DNA of 64,000 nt from DASSBG01 sp963800395. Its GTDB lineage: Bacteria > Pseudomonadota > Gammaproteobacteria > Xanthomonadales > Rhodanobacteraceae. The notes under the pieces are model-generated. The model ran no database searches and was not told where the DNA came from. It saw only the letters and a program-made list of their open reading frames with translations. This document shows positions 36,948 through 46,120 of this stretch, in pieces (the stretch's first letter is position 1; each line of letters starts with the position of its first letter). Location of the stretch: NCBI GenBank assembly GCA_963800395.1, contig CAWDBD010000028.1, positions 248,001-312,000 of the forward strand. Reading direction: 5' to 3'. A program made the position numbers and the translations under genes.

Positions 36948-37344
36948 CGGGTTCTCCTTTCTCCAAGGCAGGTTGCGCAGTATGCACATGCTCCAGGCCG
37001 TGCTCCGAGCACATGATATGCAACTTCCCGTCAGCACCACGGGTGGCAGTCACAGCCGTCATGCCCTGGCCATTCATCCGGTACTCGATGGAACCGTCTG
37101 CATGCATCACCTGTGTCACCTTGGAAGCGTCTGCAGGCAAGGCCGACGCGGCGGCGTTGTGCTGCTGCTCTGCGGTTACCGGAGTCTGGCTCCATTCTCC
37201 GGTCGCCGGATCAATGTAGATCTTGACGCCGGATTGCGCGGCAGGAGGCGAAGACTTGGCTTTTGCCTTCTGGTCTGCCGCTTGTGCCATCCCGGTTGCC
37301 AACAAACCGGTCGCAAGGATCAATAAAACAGTTCTGAGATTCAT
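36937..37344 (-). CDS. small exported protein coupled to the PA-domain protease
   Basis: A 135-aa protein with a signal peptide (MNLRTVLLILATGLLATGMAQA). The mature part has a lysine/alanine linker, then VKIYIDPATGEWSQTPVTAEQ, an alanine-rich stretch and a C-terminal block with MCSEHGLEHVHT. The 'YIDPATGE' opening resembles small exported proteins found beside PEP-CTERM-like or secreted proteases, but I am not certain of the family. GGAG seven bases before ATG 37344. Because it is translated just before the protease with an 11-base overlap, an accessory, inhibitor or chaperone role is possible. Confidence 0.68.
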   Translation of the reverse strand: MNLRTVLLILATGLLATGMAQAADQKAKAKSSPPAAQSGVKIYIDPATGEWSQTPVTAEQQHNAAASALPADASKVTQVMHADGSIEYRMNGQGMTAVTATRGADGKLHIMCSEHGLEHVHTAQPALEKGEPDER

Positions 37345-37977
37345 GATTTACTCCGTCATGCGGGGCGATCAATACAGTAAAGAGCCACGGACACCAAAGT
37401 GGGGCGGCCGTCAAGGAGTGCAGCGCTTTCGTATCCTACCCGAGAAAGGTCCGCCATGGCGGTTTTGTATGCGCAGCCTCATCCTCGGCATATCGGTTGA
37501 ACGCGGTTTGCCTTGTTGGCGCGTGGGTTCAGCGGCTGTTCCATGCCGTACCGCGGCAGGTGAACGAAACCACCTGGCCAACGTATCTGGCCCGCGGGGA
37601 CTTGCTCCTCCGGTTGCCGTTCAGATACGCTGGAGCGGCCCCGGGGCAAACTTCGGAAGCCTGTTTCGTCATGGCTATCGTCCAACTCGAGTCCGGTTCT
37701 GATCCACCCCAGATCCGAACCGAAGCGGCACAGACACCTGGCGGCCGCATCCGATATGTTACGTACCGCACATACAGGACGGCCAGAGTGAACCTATCCT
37801 CCAAAACATGCGTGTGCCGTCAGGACCCGAGCTGACATCCGCTTTGCATCAGATTGCTTCTCGAGTGGTATGAACATGCGCGTTTTTCGGCTCCGCCATG
37901 CGAGCGTACCGGGTTCATCCCTGGAGTGCCTCCATGATCGGCCGCCACGCTCAACCCGCAAATCGACAGGAAATGCC
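37345..37977. other. 633-base region without a recognised gene
   Basis: Divergent control region between the minus-strand protease operon and the plus-strand peroxidase. No ORF here shows protein character (all have skewed Arg/Pro/Cys composition and no start signal). No repeat seen. Confidence 0.4.
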
Positions 37978-39018
37978 ATGCGAACCATGAAGTCTTTTCC
38001 CCTGATTCTCATTGCATGCCTGACGGCAGGTCAGGCATGGTCTCAGGATGCGCTGATGAAGCAGGCGCAGGGATTGTTCAAGCCGCTGCCCACTTCTGCG
38101 CCCGCACTGCCGGGCAACCCCGCGACGCCGGCCAAGGTCGACTTGGGCAAGATGCTCTATTTCGAGCCACGCTTGTCCGAAAGCCATTCCATCAGCTGCA
38201 ATTCCTGTCACATGGTCGGCATGGGTGGCGTTGACCTGCAGGAAACGTCGCTGGGCCATCGCTGGCAGCACGGCGGCCGCAACGCCCCGACGGTCTACAA
38301 CGCCGTATTCGATGTCGCCCAGTTCTGGGATGGACGCGCCAAGGATCTGGAGCAGCAGGCCGGCGGGCCGCTGATCAACCCGGTCGAGATGGATACCACC
38401 GAAGCGCATGTGGTGGAGCAACTCAAGGGCATTCCGGGTTACGCCGCGGTTTTTGCGAAAGCCTTCCCCGGTGTCAGCGATCCGATCAGTTTCGACACCG
38501 TACGCAAGGCCATCGCGGTCTTCGAAGCCACCCTGATCACCCCCAACGCGCCGTTCGATCGTTACCTCAAGGGTGACGATAAAGCCCTCGATACCAAACA
38601 GAAGGAAGGCCTGGCCCTGTTCGTCAACAAGGGTTGCGTGGCGTGCCACAACGGCATCAACATCGGTGGTGGCATGTATGCGCCCTTCGGCGTTGTCGAA
38701 CGCCCCGGCGCCGACATCTTGCCGCCCGCCGACAAGGGCCGCTTCGCGGTAACCAAGACCGCCAGCGACGAGTACGTATTCCGCGTGCCCTCACTGCGCA
38801 ACATCACCCTGACCGCGCCCTACTTCCACACAGGCAGGGTCTGGGATCTGCGACAGGCGGTCGCAATCATGGGTAGCAGCCAGCTCGGCGCAAGCTTGAG
38901 CGACAGCGATGTCGACAAGATCGTGAGCTTCCTCGGCTCTCTGACCGGCGACCAGCCGAAGGTGACGCTACCGATCCTGCCGCCCAGTGTGGTCACCACG
39001 CCGCGGCCCAAGCCGTAG
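37978..39018 (+). CDS. exported di-haem cytochrome c peroxidase (MauG/CcpA-type)
   Basis: A 346-aa periplasmic protein: signal peptide (cleavage near AWSQ-DAL), two c-type haem sites, CNSCH near residue 80 and CVACH near residue 224, and the family block PTVYNAVFDVAQFWDGRAKDL plus LRNITLTAPYFHTGRV. It reduces H2O2 to water using electrons from small cytochromes or azurin; some relatives oxidise other proteins. ATG 37978 has AGGA six bases upstream; ATG 37987 is an alternative. The frame further upstream (to 37870) is not supported. A periplasmic peroxidase fits the low-oxygen respiration seen further on (nitrite reductase). Confidence 0.93.
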   Translation: MRTMKSFPLILIACLTAGQAWSQDALMKQAQGLFKPLPTSAPALPGNPATPAKVDLGKMLYFEPRLSESHSISCNSCHMVGMGGVDLQETSLGHRWQHGGRNAPTVYNAVFDVAQFWDGRAKDLEQQAGGPLINPVEMDTTEAHVVEQLKGIPGYAAVFAKAFPGVSDPISFDTVRKAIAVFEATLITPNAPFDRYLKGDDKALDTKQKEGLALFVNKGCVACHNGINIGGGMYAPFGVVERPGADILPPADKGRFAVTKTASDEYVFRVPSLRNITLTAPYFHTGRVWDLRQAVAIMGSSQLGASLSDSDVDKIVSFLGSLTGDQPKVTLPILPPSVVTTPRPKP

Positions 39019-39444
39019 CTTGCGCGACGAGCACGCTGGCGCGGATCACAAGGTCAGCCGCTGCAATCTGCTTGTTGGATGCGCGCTCTGAGCTCACGAC
39101 CCTGGCCATCGAGGGTCTGGTTCGCTGACGGATCCGGGCGATTGCGAGGCGCCCTGAGTTCCTTCATCGCGCTTGCTGACCCTGCAAAGCACTACCTTGC
39201 CGGGCTGGCGACACTGGCAGGTCAGTGGCCGCAGACCATTGTGCCCGGCAGGACAATCCTCGCCAGAGGACTCGCGGGAGTGTTTGGGATATGCTTTGAG
39301 CTGGCTCTCAGTGCTTGATCCCGGCCCAGGGGATCAGCTCTGCCCGCGCCACCCAAGCCGGCAATCAGATCCATACCATGCGCAAGCCTGAGACAACTCC
39401 GACGCCGCCGTCAAGCAACTCTGGCCCTGTCATTGGAGCATGAG
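39019..39444. other. 426-base region without a supported gene
   Basis: A 79-codon ORF at 39079-39318 is hydrophobic but has no start signal and no family. A seven-pair stem TGATCCC...GGGATCA lies around 39316-39336. Nothing else supported. Confidence 0.4.
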
Positions 39445-40671
39445 TTGAAGCCTGGCTCCCGCCGATTCATCGCCGCTATCGCGGTGGTCGCACTGGCCGT
39501 GCTTGCGTTTGCGCTGATCCGCCATTGGCAGGGCCCGAGCCTGACCGCCTACCAGGTCGAGGCACGACCACTGGTGCAGACCGTGGTTGCCACCGGCCGG
39601 GTGGTGTCGGTTTCACGCGCGCAGGTCGGCAGCCAGATAAGCGGCGTGGTCATCGAGCGGCGTGTCCGCGAAGGTGACCGGGTTGAGCCCGGTGACGTTC
39701 TGGCCGTGTTGCGTGCCGACGACCTGGAAGCCAACGTTCGCGAAGCCGAGGCGGCGCTTGCGCAGCTGCAGAAGTCCTCCCGGCCACAGGCCGAGGCTGC
39801 ACTGCGCGATGCCCAGGCACGGCTGGCCCAGGCAAGCCGCGAAACCCGGCGCCAGCGCACCTTGCTGGACCGTCACCTGATCGCGAGTGAAACACTGGAG
39901 CAGGCGGTCCAGGCAGAAACCGCAGCGCGGGCTGCAGCCGAGCGGGCACAACTGGCAGCCAATGATCTGGGCACTGGCGCGCCCAGCGAGAAAGTCGCAC
40001 GCGAGCGCCTCGCTGCAGCGCGTGCGGCTCTGGACAAGACATTTATCCGCGCGCTGGTCGCGGGTACCGTGCTTACCCGCAATGCCGAGCCCGGCGACGT
40101 CGTACAGCCGGGCAAGGTATTGTTCGACATCGCGCGCCAGGGAGACACCGAGGTACTGGTGCCCCTGGATGAGAAGAACCTGAGCCGGATTGCGCTCGGC
40201 CAGAAGGCGCAGTGCGTCGCGGACGCGTATCCGGATCGGAGCTTCGAGGCAACGGTGAGCTTCATCGCCCCCAGTGTCGATCCGCAGCGGGGCACTCTGG
40301 ACATCCGCCTGACCGTGGACCCGGTTCCGGACTATCTGCGCCAGGACATGACCGTGTCGGTAAACGTCGAGACCGGGCGACGCGAACAGGCACTGCTCAT
40401 CCCCAATGATGCATTGACCCCCGGCTCCGGAGACCTTGCCCAGGTCTGGATCGTCGCCGATGGCAAGGTCAGGCGAACGCAGGTCACGCTCGGGCTGCGC
40501 GGTCTGGTGCTGTCGGAAGTCACCGTCGGGGTAAAAGCGGGCGACTGGATCCTGGCCAATGGCGGTGCCGAGATCAGCGATGGGCAGCGTGTCCGCATTA
40601 CCAGGGAGGAGATTCCCGAGGCGGGCAACAGCAGCGCAACCCGCAACGAGCTTCCGGTACGTTTCAACTGA
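39445..40671 (+). CDS. HlyD-type periplasmic adaptor of an ABC exporter
   Basis: A 408-aa membrane-fusion protein: N-terminal membrane anchor (FIAAIAVVALAVLAFALI), lipoyl half-motif ATGRVVSVSRAQVGSQISG, a long alanine/glutamate-rich coiled coil (about 90-200), second lipoyl half (LVAGTVLTRNAEPGDVVQPG), beta-barrel and C-terminal membrane-proximal domain. It would link the inner-membrane ABC pair to an outer-membrane factor. I chose TTG 39445 because GGAG lies six bases upstream; TTG 39433 would add four residues and no ATG is available. The permease ATG starts two bases after its stop. Related systems are MacA and DevB. Confidence 0.88.
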   Translation: MKPGSRRFIAAIAVVALAVLAFALIRHWQGPSLTAYQVEARPLVQTVVATGRVVSVSRAQVGSQISGVVIERRVREGDRVEPGDVLAVLRADDLEANVREAEAALAQLQKSSRPQAEAALRDAQARLAQASRETRRQRTLLDRHLIASETLEQAVQAETAARAAAERAQLAANDLGTGAPSEKVARERLAAARAALDKTFIRALVAGTVLTRNAEPGDVVQPGKVLFDIARQGDTEVLVPLDEKNLSRIALGQKAQCVADAYPDRSFEATVSFIAPSVDPQRGTLDIRLTVDPVPDYLRQDMTVSVNVETGRREQALLIPNDALTPGSGDLAQVWIVADGKVRRTQVTLGLRGLVLSEVTVGVKAGDWILANGGAEISDGQRVRITREEIPEAGNSSATRNELPVRFN

Positions 40672-40673
40672 CC

Positions 40674-41876
40674 ATGTGGATCGAACGCACGCTGGCAATC
40701 AGGTTCCTGCGCGAGGGCCGTATCCAGAGCGTCCTGATCCTCGTAGGTATCGCTGTCGGTGTGGCGGTCATCGTGTTTCTGACGGCGCTGATCACCGGCC
40801 TGCAATACAACATCATCGATCGCACACTGGGAACACAGGCACACATCAGGGTGCAGTCACCAGACCAGATCAATCGCATACTGCCGACCGCCAAAGGCGT
40901 CGTGCAGCTGATCCTGGAATCGCCCCGTGCGCAGCGGCTGCGCTCGATCAACAACTGGCAGCAGGTGCGCGATGCACTGGACGTGCTGCCGCAAGTAACC
41001 GCCGTGTCGCCAGTCATTTCCGGGCCCGCATTTGTCCGCCGCGGTGAGGCCGTGGCCTCGGTGGCGCTGGTCGGAATCGATGTTGACCGCTACACGAAGA
41101 TCATTCCGCTGTCCGATGACATCATCGCCGGACACTTGCGTGTGGGCGCGGGAGACGCGGTCATCGGCAGCCAGCTTGCGCATGACCTTGGCGTGACTGT
41201 GGGTGACAAGCTGCGGCTTGACGCTGGCGGGGGCCGCGAAAGCGTGGTCAATATCGCCGGGATCTTCGAACTGGGCGTGCGCGAACTGGATGCACGGTAT
41301 GTGTATCTGGACATGAAGCAGACCCAGTCCCTGCTCAACCTGCCCGGCGCGGCCACCGTGATTGATGTCACCGTGAAAGACATTTTCGGCGCCGATCAGG
41401 TCGCTGCGCGCATCGCACGTCTCACTGGCATGAAAGCCGAGAGCTGGATGCAGACCAACAAGCAGTTGATGAATGCACTCGACTCGCAGCGCATGTCCAC
41501 GCAAATGATCAGCTTCTTCGTTGCGGTGTCAGTCGCGCTGGGTATCGCCAGCGTGCTGTTCGTGAGCGTGATCCAGCGCACCCGCGAGATTGGCATCCTG
41601 CGTGCGATGGGCATCACCCGGAGACAGATGCTTTGGGTATTCCTGCTGCAGGGTGGCGTGTTTGGTCTGCTCGGCTCCCTGATCGGGGGCCTGGCCGGGT
41701 ATGGGCTGGTGTGGGCGTTCAACAACCTGGGGCCGAAGCTGTTCTACATTCCGGTTGCTCCGACGCTGCTGCTGACCACGTCGCTGCTGGCCACTATCAC
41801 CGGCATCATCGCGGCCGCGATCCCGGCCCGTCGCGCAGCGCGCATGGATCCGGTACAGGCCATCAGACATGTCTGA
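40674..41876 (+). CDS. ABC transporter permease, FtsX/MacB-like
   Basis: A 400-aa inner-membrane permease with four membrane helices: one near residue 20-40, a large periplasmic MacB-PCD-like domain, and three helices at the C-end (FFVAVSVALGIASVLFVS, GGVFGLLGSLIGGLAGYGL, TLLLTTSLLATITGIIAA), closing with IPARRAARMDPVQAIRHV, the usual FtsX-family end. The TREIGILRAMG loop is typical of LolC/E/MacB-type mechanotransmission permeases. No fused ATPase; the ATPase is the next gene, overlapping by eight bases. Works with the upstream HlyD protein. Substrate unknown. Confidence 0.91.
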   Translation: MWIERTLAIRFLREGRIQSVLILVGIAVGVAVIVFLTALITGLQYNIIDRTLGTQAHIRVQSPDQINRILPTAKGVVQLILESPRAQRLRSINNWQQVRDALDVLPQVTAVSPVISGPAFVRRGEAVASVALVGIDVDRYTKIIPLSDDIIAGHLRVGAGDAVIGSQLAHDLGVTVGDKLRLDAGGGRESVVNIAGIFELGVRELDARYVYLDMKQTQSLLNLPGAATVIDVTVKDIFGADQVAARIARLTGMKAESWMQTNKQLMNALDSQRMSTQMISFFVAVSVALGIASVLFVSVIQRTREIGILRAMGITRRQMLWVFLLQGGVFGLLGSLIGGLAGYGLVWAFNNLGPKLFYIPVAPTLLLTTSLLATITGIIAAAIPARRAARMDPVQAIRHV

Positions 41877-42594
41877 TCCGTCACCCGAGGTGCTGAGCCT
41901 GCACGGCTTGCGCAAGTCCTACAACGTCGGCCTCGCAAATGAAGTGGAAGTACTGCATGGCCTGGACCTGAGCCTGGCACGCAGCGATTTTGCCGCTTTG
42001 GTGGGAGCATCCGGTTCCGGCAAAAGCACCTTGCTCAATCTTGTCGGACTTCTGGACAGACCTACCGCCGGTGAGCTGCTCCTGCTTGGCGAGCCAACCC
42101 GCGACATGGATGATGCACGGCGCACGGCGCTGCGTGGCAACGCGATCGGCTTTGTATTCCAGTTTCATCACCTGATCACTGCATTCAGCGCGCTCGAGAA
42201 CGTGCTGATGCCGCTGATGATTGCCCGGGGCAGACCTTCTGCCGCAGACACCGATCTGGCGCGCAGCCTGCTGGCCGAGGTGGGTATGGATGCTTTCGCT
42301 GATCGGAAAACCAACCAGCTTTCCGGTGGTCAGCAGCAGCGGGTGGCCATTGCGCGTGCGCTGGTGGCACGGCCGGCACTGCTGCTTGCCGACGAGCCCA
42401 CGGGCAATCTGGACAGCGGTTCGTCCGAAGACGTATTCACGCTGTTTCGGAGATTCAATGAAAAACTCGGCTGCGCGGTGCTGCTGGTGACCCACGATGA
42501 GCGCATATCGAGTGCCTGCGATCGGGTTGTGTCACTCGAGGACGGAAACATCGTGTCCGATACGCGCAATGAACTGAAACACCCGCTGGTCTGA
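41869..42594 (+). CDS. ABC transporter ATP-binding protein, MacB/LolD-like
   Basis: A 241-aa ATPase with GASGSGKSTL (Walker A), FQFHHLITAF (Q-loop), LSGGQQQRVAIARAL (signature), ALLLADEPTGNLD (Walker B with catalytic Glu) and VTHDER (H-loop). The TGNLD end is typical of the MacB/LolD/FtsE branch that drives FtsX-type permeases. The start overlaps the permease stop by eight bases, so the adaptor, permease and ATPase form one operon. No outer-membrane factor is encoded here. Convergent with yajD after 24 bases. Confidence 0.95.
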   Translation: MSDPSPEVLSLHGLRKSYNVGLANEVEVLHGLDLSLARSDFAALVGASGSGKSTLLNLVGLLDRPTAGELLLLGEPTRDMDDARRTALRGNAIGFVFQFHHLITAFSALENVLMPLMIARGRPSAADTDLARSLLAEVGMDAFADRKTNQLSGGQQQRVAIARALVARPALLLADEPTGNLDSGSSEDVFTLFRRFNEKLGCAVLLVTHDERISSACDRVVSLEDGNIVSDTRNELKHPLV

Positions 42595-42618
42595 TCCGGC
42601 CATCTCCGGAGCAGCCGC

Positions 42619-42993
42619 TCACTTGTTCAGCAGCTCGCGCAGCCCCCCGAACGGTTTTCCCGTTGCTGCTGCGGAAGGCTCGTCTGCGGCAAGTGTGCTG
42701 CCCTGAACATGATCAATATGACGGGCGTGCTCGTTGTCATGGCAGTACACGCACAGCAGTTCCCAGTTACTGCCATCCGGCGGGTTGTCGTCGTGATTGT
42801 GGTTGCGGTGATGTACGGTCAGCTCGCGCACATTGGTGCGGGTGAACTCGCGCCCGCAACGCCCGCAGACCCACGGGTACATCTTCAGGGCCCGTTCGCG
42901 ATAGCCCTTTTCACGCTGCACGGCAGCCTGCCGTGCCTGCGCGACCACTTGATCGAGCTTGTCCGGATTCGGGGGAGCATTGTGACGGGTCAT
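42619..42993 (-). CDS. yajD: YajD family HNH nuclease
   Basis: A 124-aa small HNH endonuclease. It has a zinc pair CGRCG with a second CxxC in LLCVYCHDNEH, and the ELTVHHRNHNHDDNP core (His-His with the metal His), followed by NWELLCVYCHDNEH, giving the H-N-H order. YajD proteins are short stand-alone HNH proteins common in gammaproteobacteria; the target is unknown. ATG 42993 gives the normal family length; the frame extends upstream to 43107 without family similarity. It is divergent from nirK. Confidence 0.9.
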   Translation of the reverse strand: MTRHNAPPNPDKLDQVVAQARQAAVQREKGYRERALKMYPWVCGRCGREFTRTNVRELTVHHRNHNHDDNPPDGSNWELLCVYCHDNEHARHIDHVQGSTLAADEPSAAATGKPFGGLRELLNK

Positions 42994-43375
42994 GCAGCAA
43001 AGTGTACGCCAAATATCCGTCAGTTCCAGCACTTGCCTGAGACCATGATCGAGCCCGGGACAGGACGGCTGGGGCAAAAGGTACACCGGGATGCCGATGC
43101 CATGCAAACCCTGTTCCGACTCCGTTCGCCTCGTGCTCGCTCAGACCCGTTGCAAGACCGTGCGCTGCGTGATTTGCGCTGATCCCGCTCGGACCTGCAT
43201 GTGGCCTGCAAACGGCGAGCATTTCCCTGATCCAGGTCAATGGACGAAAGCCCTGTCCCGCCTACCCTTTGCCTCGGACGACAAGCAGATAACGCTACCG
43301 AGACTGACCGGGCACCGGTTCACAAAGCAAAAAGGCGCGGCAAGAACCCGGACTTCGCCGCAGGAGAGACGACAA
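42994..43375. other. 382-base control region upstream of nirK
   Basis: Holds the candidate anaerobox at 43227-43240. A TACCCT at about 43263 is in the position expected of a -10 element for an FNR-class activated promoter (box centre near -41.5). No gene recognised. The leader to ATG 43376 would be about 100 bases. Confidence 0.45.
43227..43240 (+). promoter_or_regulatory. FNR/DNR/NNR-type box upstream of nirK
   Basis: CTGAT-CCAG-GTCAA matches TTGAT-N4-ATCAA at eight of ten positions. It lies 136 bases before the nirK start and is well placed to drive a promoter near 43275. Denitrification genes are commonly switched on by CRP/FNR-family regulators through this motif; here it is prediction from sequence and position. 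Confidence 0.6.
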
Positions 43376-44740
43376 ATGTCAATGCGAAAAATCATGCCAT
43401 GGCTGGCCTTGCTGGGGATGACCCTGGCCGGGACGGCGCAGGCCAACACCTCCAATCTGCCCAAGGCGGACGCATACACGGCGACCGTCAATTTCACGCT
43501 CATGACAACCATCGGCGCATCCGGCATGGGCTTCCAGGGCGTGGGCGGCGCCATTGACGGCAAGCTCAACCCGACCCTCCGCGTCCCCGCCAATGCCATC
43601 GTGCAGATCACGCTGATCGACGGCGATGGCTCGATGCACAATTTCGCCCTGCCGGAGTTCAAGGTGCTATCCGACGATGTTCGCGGCAAGGATGCCAGTA
43701 CGGCTGTCTTTTTCAAGGCCGACAAGAACGGCGAATTCGACTACTTCTGCGCCATTCCGGGCCATCGCGCCGCCGGCATGGAGGGCAAGCTCATCGTTGG
43801 CAAGCCCATGAAAAAAGAGGCGAGCAAGGCGGCCGATATCAGCCGCGCACCCGAAGACATGCCCGCACCAGTCGGCGACCGGGCACCACGGCATCTTCAG
43901 TTCAAGCTAACCACCGAGGAAGTCGTCGGACAGCTGGATGACGACACCACCTTCACCTACTGGACCTTCAACGGCAAGGTGCCCGGACCAATGCTGCGCG
44001 CCCGAGTCGGTGACACGATCACGGTCAGCCTGAGCAACGCCGCCAACAGTCGCATGAATCATTCGGTGGACATGCACGCGGTGACGGGCCCGGGCGGTGG
44101 CGCGGCAGTCATGCAGGTGCCGCCCGGCGAGACCCGCAGCTTCACCTTCAAGGCACTCAAGCCGGGCCTGTTCGTGTATCACTGCGCCACGCCCATGGTG
44201 GCCCAGCACATCGCCAACGGCATGTACGGCATGGTGCTGGTCGAGCCTGCCGGCGGCCTGCCCCGTGTCGACCACGAGTACTACATGATGCAGGGCGAGA
44301 TCTACACCACCCAGCCGTTCAACACCCACGGTCACCTGCAGTTCGACGTCGCCAGGCTGCTGGCAGAACAGCCGACCTACATGGTGTTCAATGGCGCTGT
44401 TGGCGCACTGACCACCGATCACCCGCTGACCGCGAAGGTCGGTGATAAAGCGCGCATCTACTTCGGTGTGGGTGGCCCCAACAAGACTTCCTCGTTCCAC
44501 CTGATTGGCGAGATGTTCGACGACGCATGGAGCTGGGGTTCCCTGGCCAATGCGCCGGAGCACGACGTGCAGACCATCTCGGTACCGCCGGGCGGTGCCG
44601 TGGTCACGGATGTCCACTTCGAGGTGCCGGGCAAGTACATCCTGGTCGACCATGCACTGTCGCGCATGGAGAAGGGACTGGCTGGCTGGGTCAAGGTCAG
44701 CGGTGACAAGCAACCGGCCATCTTTCACGCCGGCAAGTAG
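43376..44740 (+). CDS. nirK: copper nitrite reductase NirK with extra N-terminal cupredoxin domain
   Basis: A 454-aa periplasmic enzyme reducing nitrite to nitric oxide. A signal peptide (cleavage near AQA-NTS) is followed by an added cupredoxin domain (about 25-145) with its own type 1 copper ligands: MHNF (His), FCAIPGH (Cys, His) and AGM (Met). Then come the two NirK cupredoxin domains. The type 1 site is MNHSVD (His), VYHC (Cys), AQHIANGM (His, Met). The type 2 site is DMHA (with Asp from SVDMH), the His before Cys in VYHC, and DHALSRM; the catalytic SSFHLIG His is present. Such cupredoxin-fused NirKs are a known minority form, in which the extra domain may pass electrons in. ATG 43376 has AGGAG upstream. 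An intrinsic terminator follows. Confidence 0.95.
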   Translation: MSMRKIMPWLALLGMTLAGTAQANTSNLPKADAYTATVNFTLMTTIGASGMGFQGVGGAIDGKLNPTLRVPANAIVQITLIDGDGSMHNFALPEFKVLSDDVRGKDASTAVFFKADKNGEFDYFCAIPGHRAAGMEGKLIVGKPMKKEASKAADISRAPEDMPAPVGDRAPRHLQFKLTTEEVVGQLDDDTTFTYWTFNGKVPGPMLRARVGDTITVSLSNAANSRMNHSVDMHAVTGPGGGAAVMQVPPGETRSFTFKALKPGLFVYHCATPMVAQHIANGMYGMVLVEPAGGLPRVDHEYYMMQGEIYTTQPFNTHGHLQFDVARLLAEQPTYMVFNGAVGALTTDHPLTAKVGDKARIYFGVGGPNKTSSFHLIGEMFDDAWSWGSLANAPEHDVQTISVPPGGAVVTDVHFEVPGKYILVDHALSRMEKGLAGWVKVSGDKQPAIFHAGK

Positions 44741-44761
44741 GTCATGAATGCCTGAGTACAT

Positions 44762-44794
44762 GGCGGCGTTGGCGCGAGCTGCGCCGCCTTTTTT
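44762..44794 (+). terminator. intrinsic terminator after nirK
   Basis: GGCGGCG, 13-base loop region (itself containing GGCGCGAGCTGCGCC), CGCCGCC, then TTTTTT. A classic rho-independent terminator 22 bases after the nirK stop, separating it from the porin-like gene. Confidence 0.85.
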
Positions 44795-44854
44795 CTGCCC
44801 GCTGGCAACACCAGGGCACATCGCATACCCACCCAATCACAGAGGACTGAAGTC

Positions 44855-46060
44855 ATGAAGATTTCGGCTTCCAACCCGATGCACGCGAGCCTGGGCTGCC
44901 TGCTCCTTGCATTCGGGATCAGTCTGCCAGTACAGGCCGCCTCGTCCGCCGAAGGTGTGCAACTCGACCTGCGCTACCGCATCGAGCAGGTCGACCAGGG
45001 CGGCTTTGAGCACGACGCACTGGCCTCGACGCTGCGCACGCGCCTGGGCTATCGCTTTGCCGACCATAACGGCTGGAGCGGCCTGATCTCGCTTCAGGAC
45101 AACCGTTCAGTCGGCAACGATCGTTACAACAGCACGCGCAATGGCCGCAGCAACTACCCCGTGGTAGCCGACCCGCAAGATACCGAGCTTGACCAGGCCT
45201 ATGTCGAGTACACCCGCGGCCAGTCGCTGGACTTCAGGCTGGGCCGCCAGATCATCAAGCTCGACAACGACCGTTTTGTCGGCAATGTCGGCTTCCGTCA
45301 GTTGCAACAGAGCTTCGACGCCGCGCGCCTGCAGTTCGCACCGACGCCCGGGCTGACCGTCGACTATGCCTATCTGACACGCGTCAACCGTATCTTCGGC
45401 GCCCACCACCCCGATGCGCTGCACGCGCGGCAGAACCTGGATACGCACCTGCTGAATGTGGCCTGGGCACCCGCCGCCGGCAAGCTGGTGGCCTACGTGT
45501 ACCTGATAGGCAATCAGTCGCTGCCTGGTGCATCGCACCGCGATGTCGGTTTGCGCTGGACGGCCAGCGTGCGGCCGCAGCAGCCCGTACATTTCGAATA
45601 TACCGTGGAGGCCGCCCGACAACACGCCTGGCGCGATGGGACCCTGAGCGGTTCGCGCGACTACCTGCACGCACAGGCCAGGCTGGTCACGCATGCCTGG
45701 CAATGGACGATTGGACATGAGCGCTTGCAGGGCGACGGCACCAGTGCGCTGCAAACTCCCCTGGCCACCCTGCATGCATTCAATGGCTGGGCCGACCGCT
45801 TTCTGAGCACGCCCCCCGACGGCCTCGCCGACAGCTACCTTGGCATCGGCTGGGCCGCACCATGGGCAAAGCTCACAGCCACCGCCCACCGCTTCGCCGC
45901 CACCCACGGCAGCCAGCACTATGGCAACGAGTTTGATATGGCCGCCAGCAAGGCGTTCGACAAACACCTGGCTGGCTCACTCGCCCTGGCCGACTATCAC
46001 AGCGACGGCTTTGCCCGCGATACCCGCATCCTCTGGCTGACGCTGGGCTACCACCTCTGA
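44855..46060 (+). CDS. outer-membrane porin-like protein (alginate-export family)
   Basis: A 401-aa outer-membrane beta-barrel protein: signal peptide (cleavage near VQA-ASS), alternating beta-strand pattern throughout, internal segment DQAYVEYTRGQSLDFRLGRQ, followed by VGNVGFRQLQQSFDAARL, which is the AlgE-like 'alginate_exp' signature, and a terminal aromatic strand (ILWLTLGYHL). Despite the family name, such barrels near nirK are usually porins and not alginate exporters. A role in nitrite or other anion entry is conceivable but unproven. GAGG nine bases before ATG 44855. It is transcribed separately from nirK because of the terminator between them. Confidence 0.84.
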   Translation: MKISASNPMHASLGCLLLAFGISLPVQAASSAEGVQLDLRYRIEQVDQGGFEHDALASTLRTRLGYRFADHNGWSGLISLQDNRSVGNDRYNSTRNGRSNYPVVADPQDTELDQAYVEYTRGQSLDFRLGRQIIKLDNDRFVGNVGFRQLQQSFDAARLQFAPTPGLTVDYAYLTRVNRIFGAHHPDALHARQNLDTHLLNVAWAPAAGKLVAYVYLIGNQSLPGASHRDVGLRWTASVRPQQPVHFEYTVEAARQHAWRDGTLSGSRDYLHAQARLVTHAWQWTIGHERLQGDGTSALQTPLATLHAFNGWADRFLSTPPDGLADSYLGIGWAAPWAKLTATAHRFAATHGSQHYGNEFDMAASKAFDKHLAGSLALADYHSDGFARDTRILWLTLGYHL

Positions 46061-46120
46061 CCCGGAGCGCATGGGCTGGCTGTACACTGGCGCGGTGTGC
46101 AGTCAGCAAGAGTCCGATCC

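Noticed and set aside
39079..39318. 79-codon hydrophobic ORF before the HlyD gene
   Set aside because: No Shine-Dalgarno, no family, and no conserved feature that I can name.
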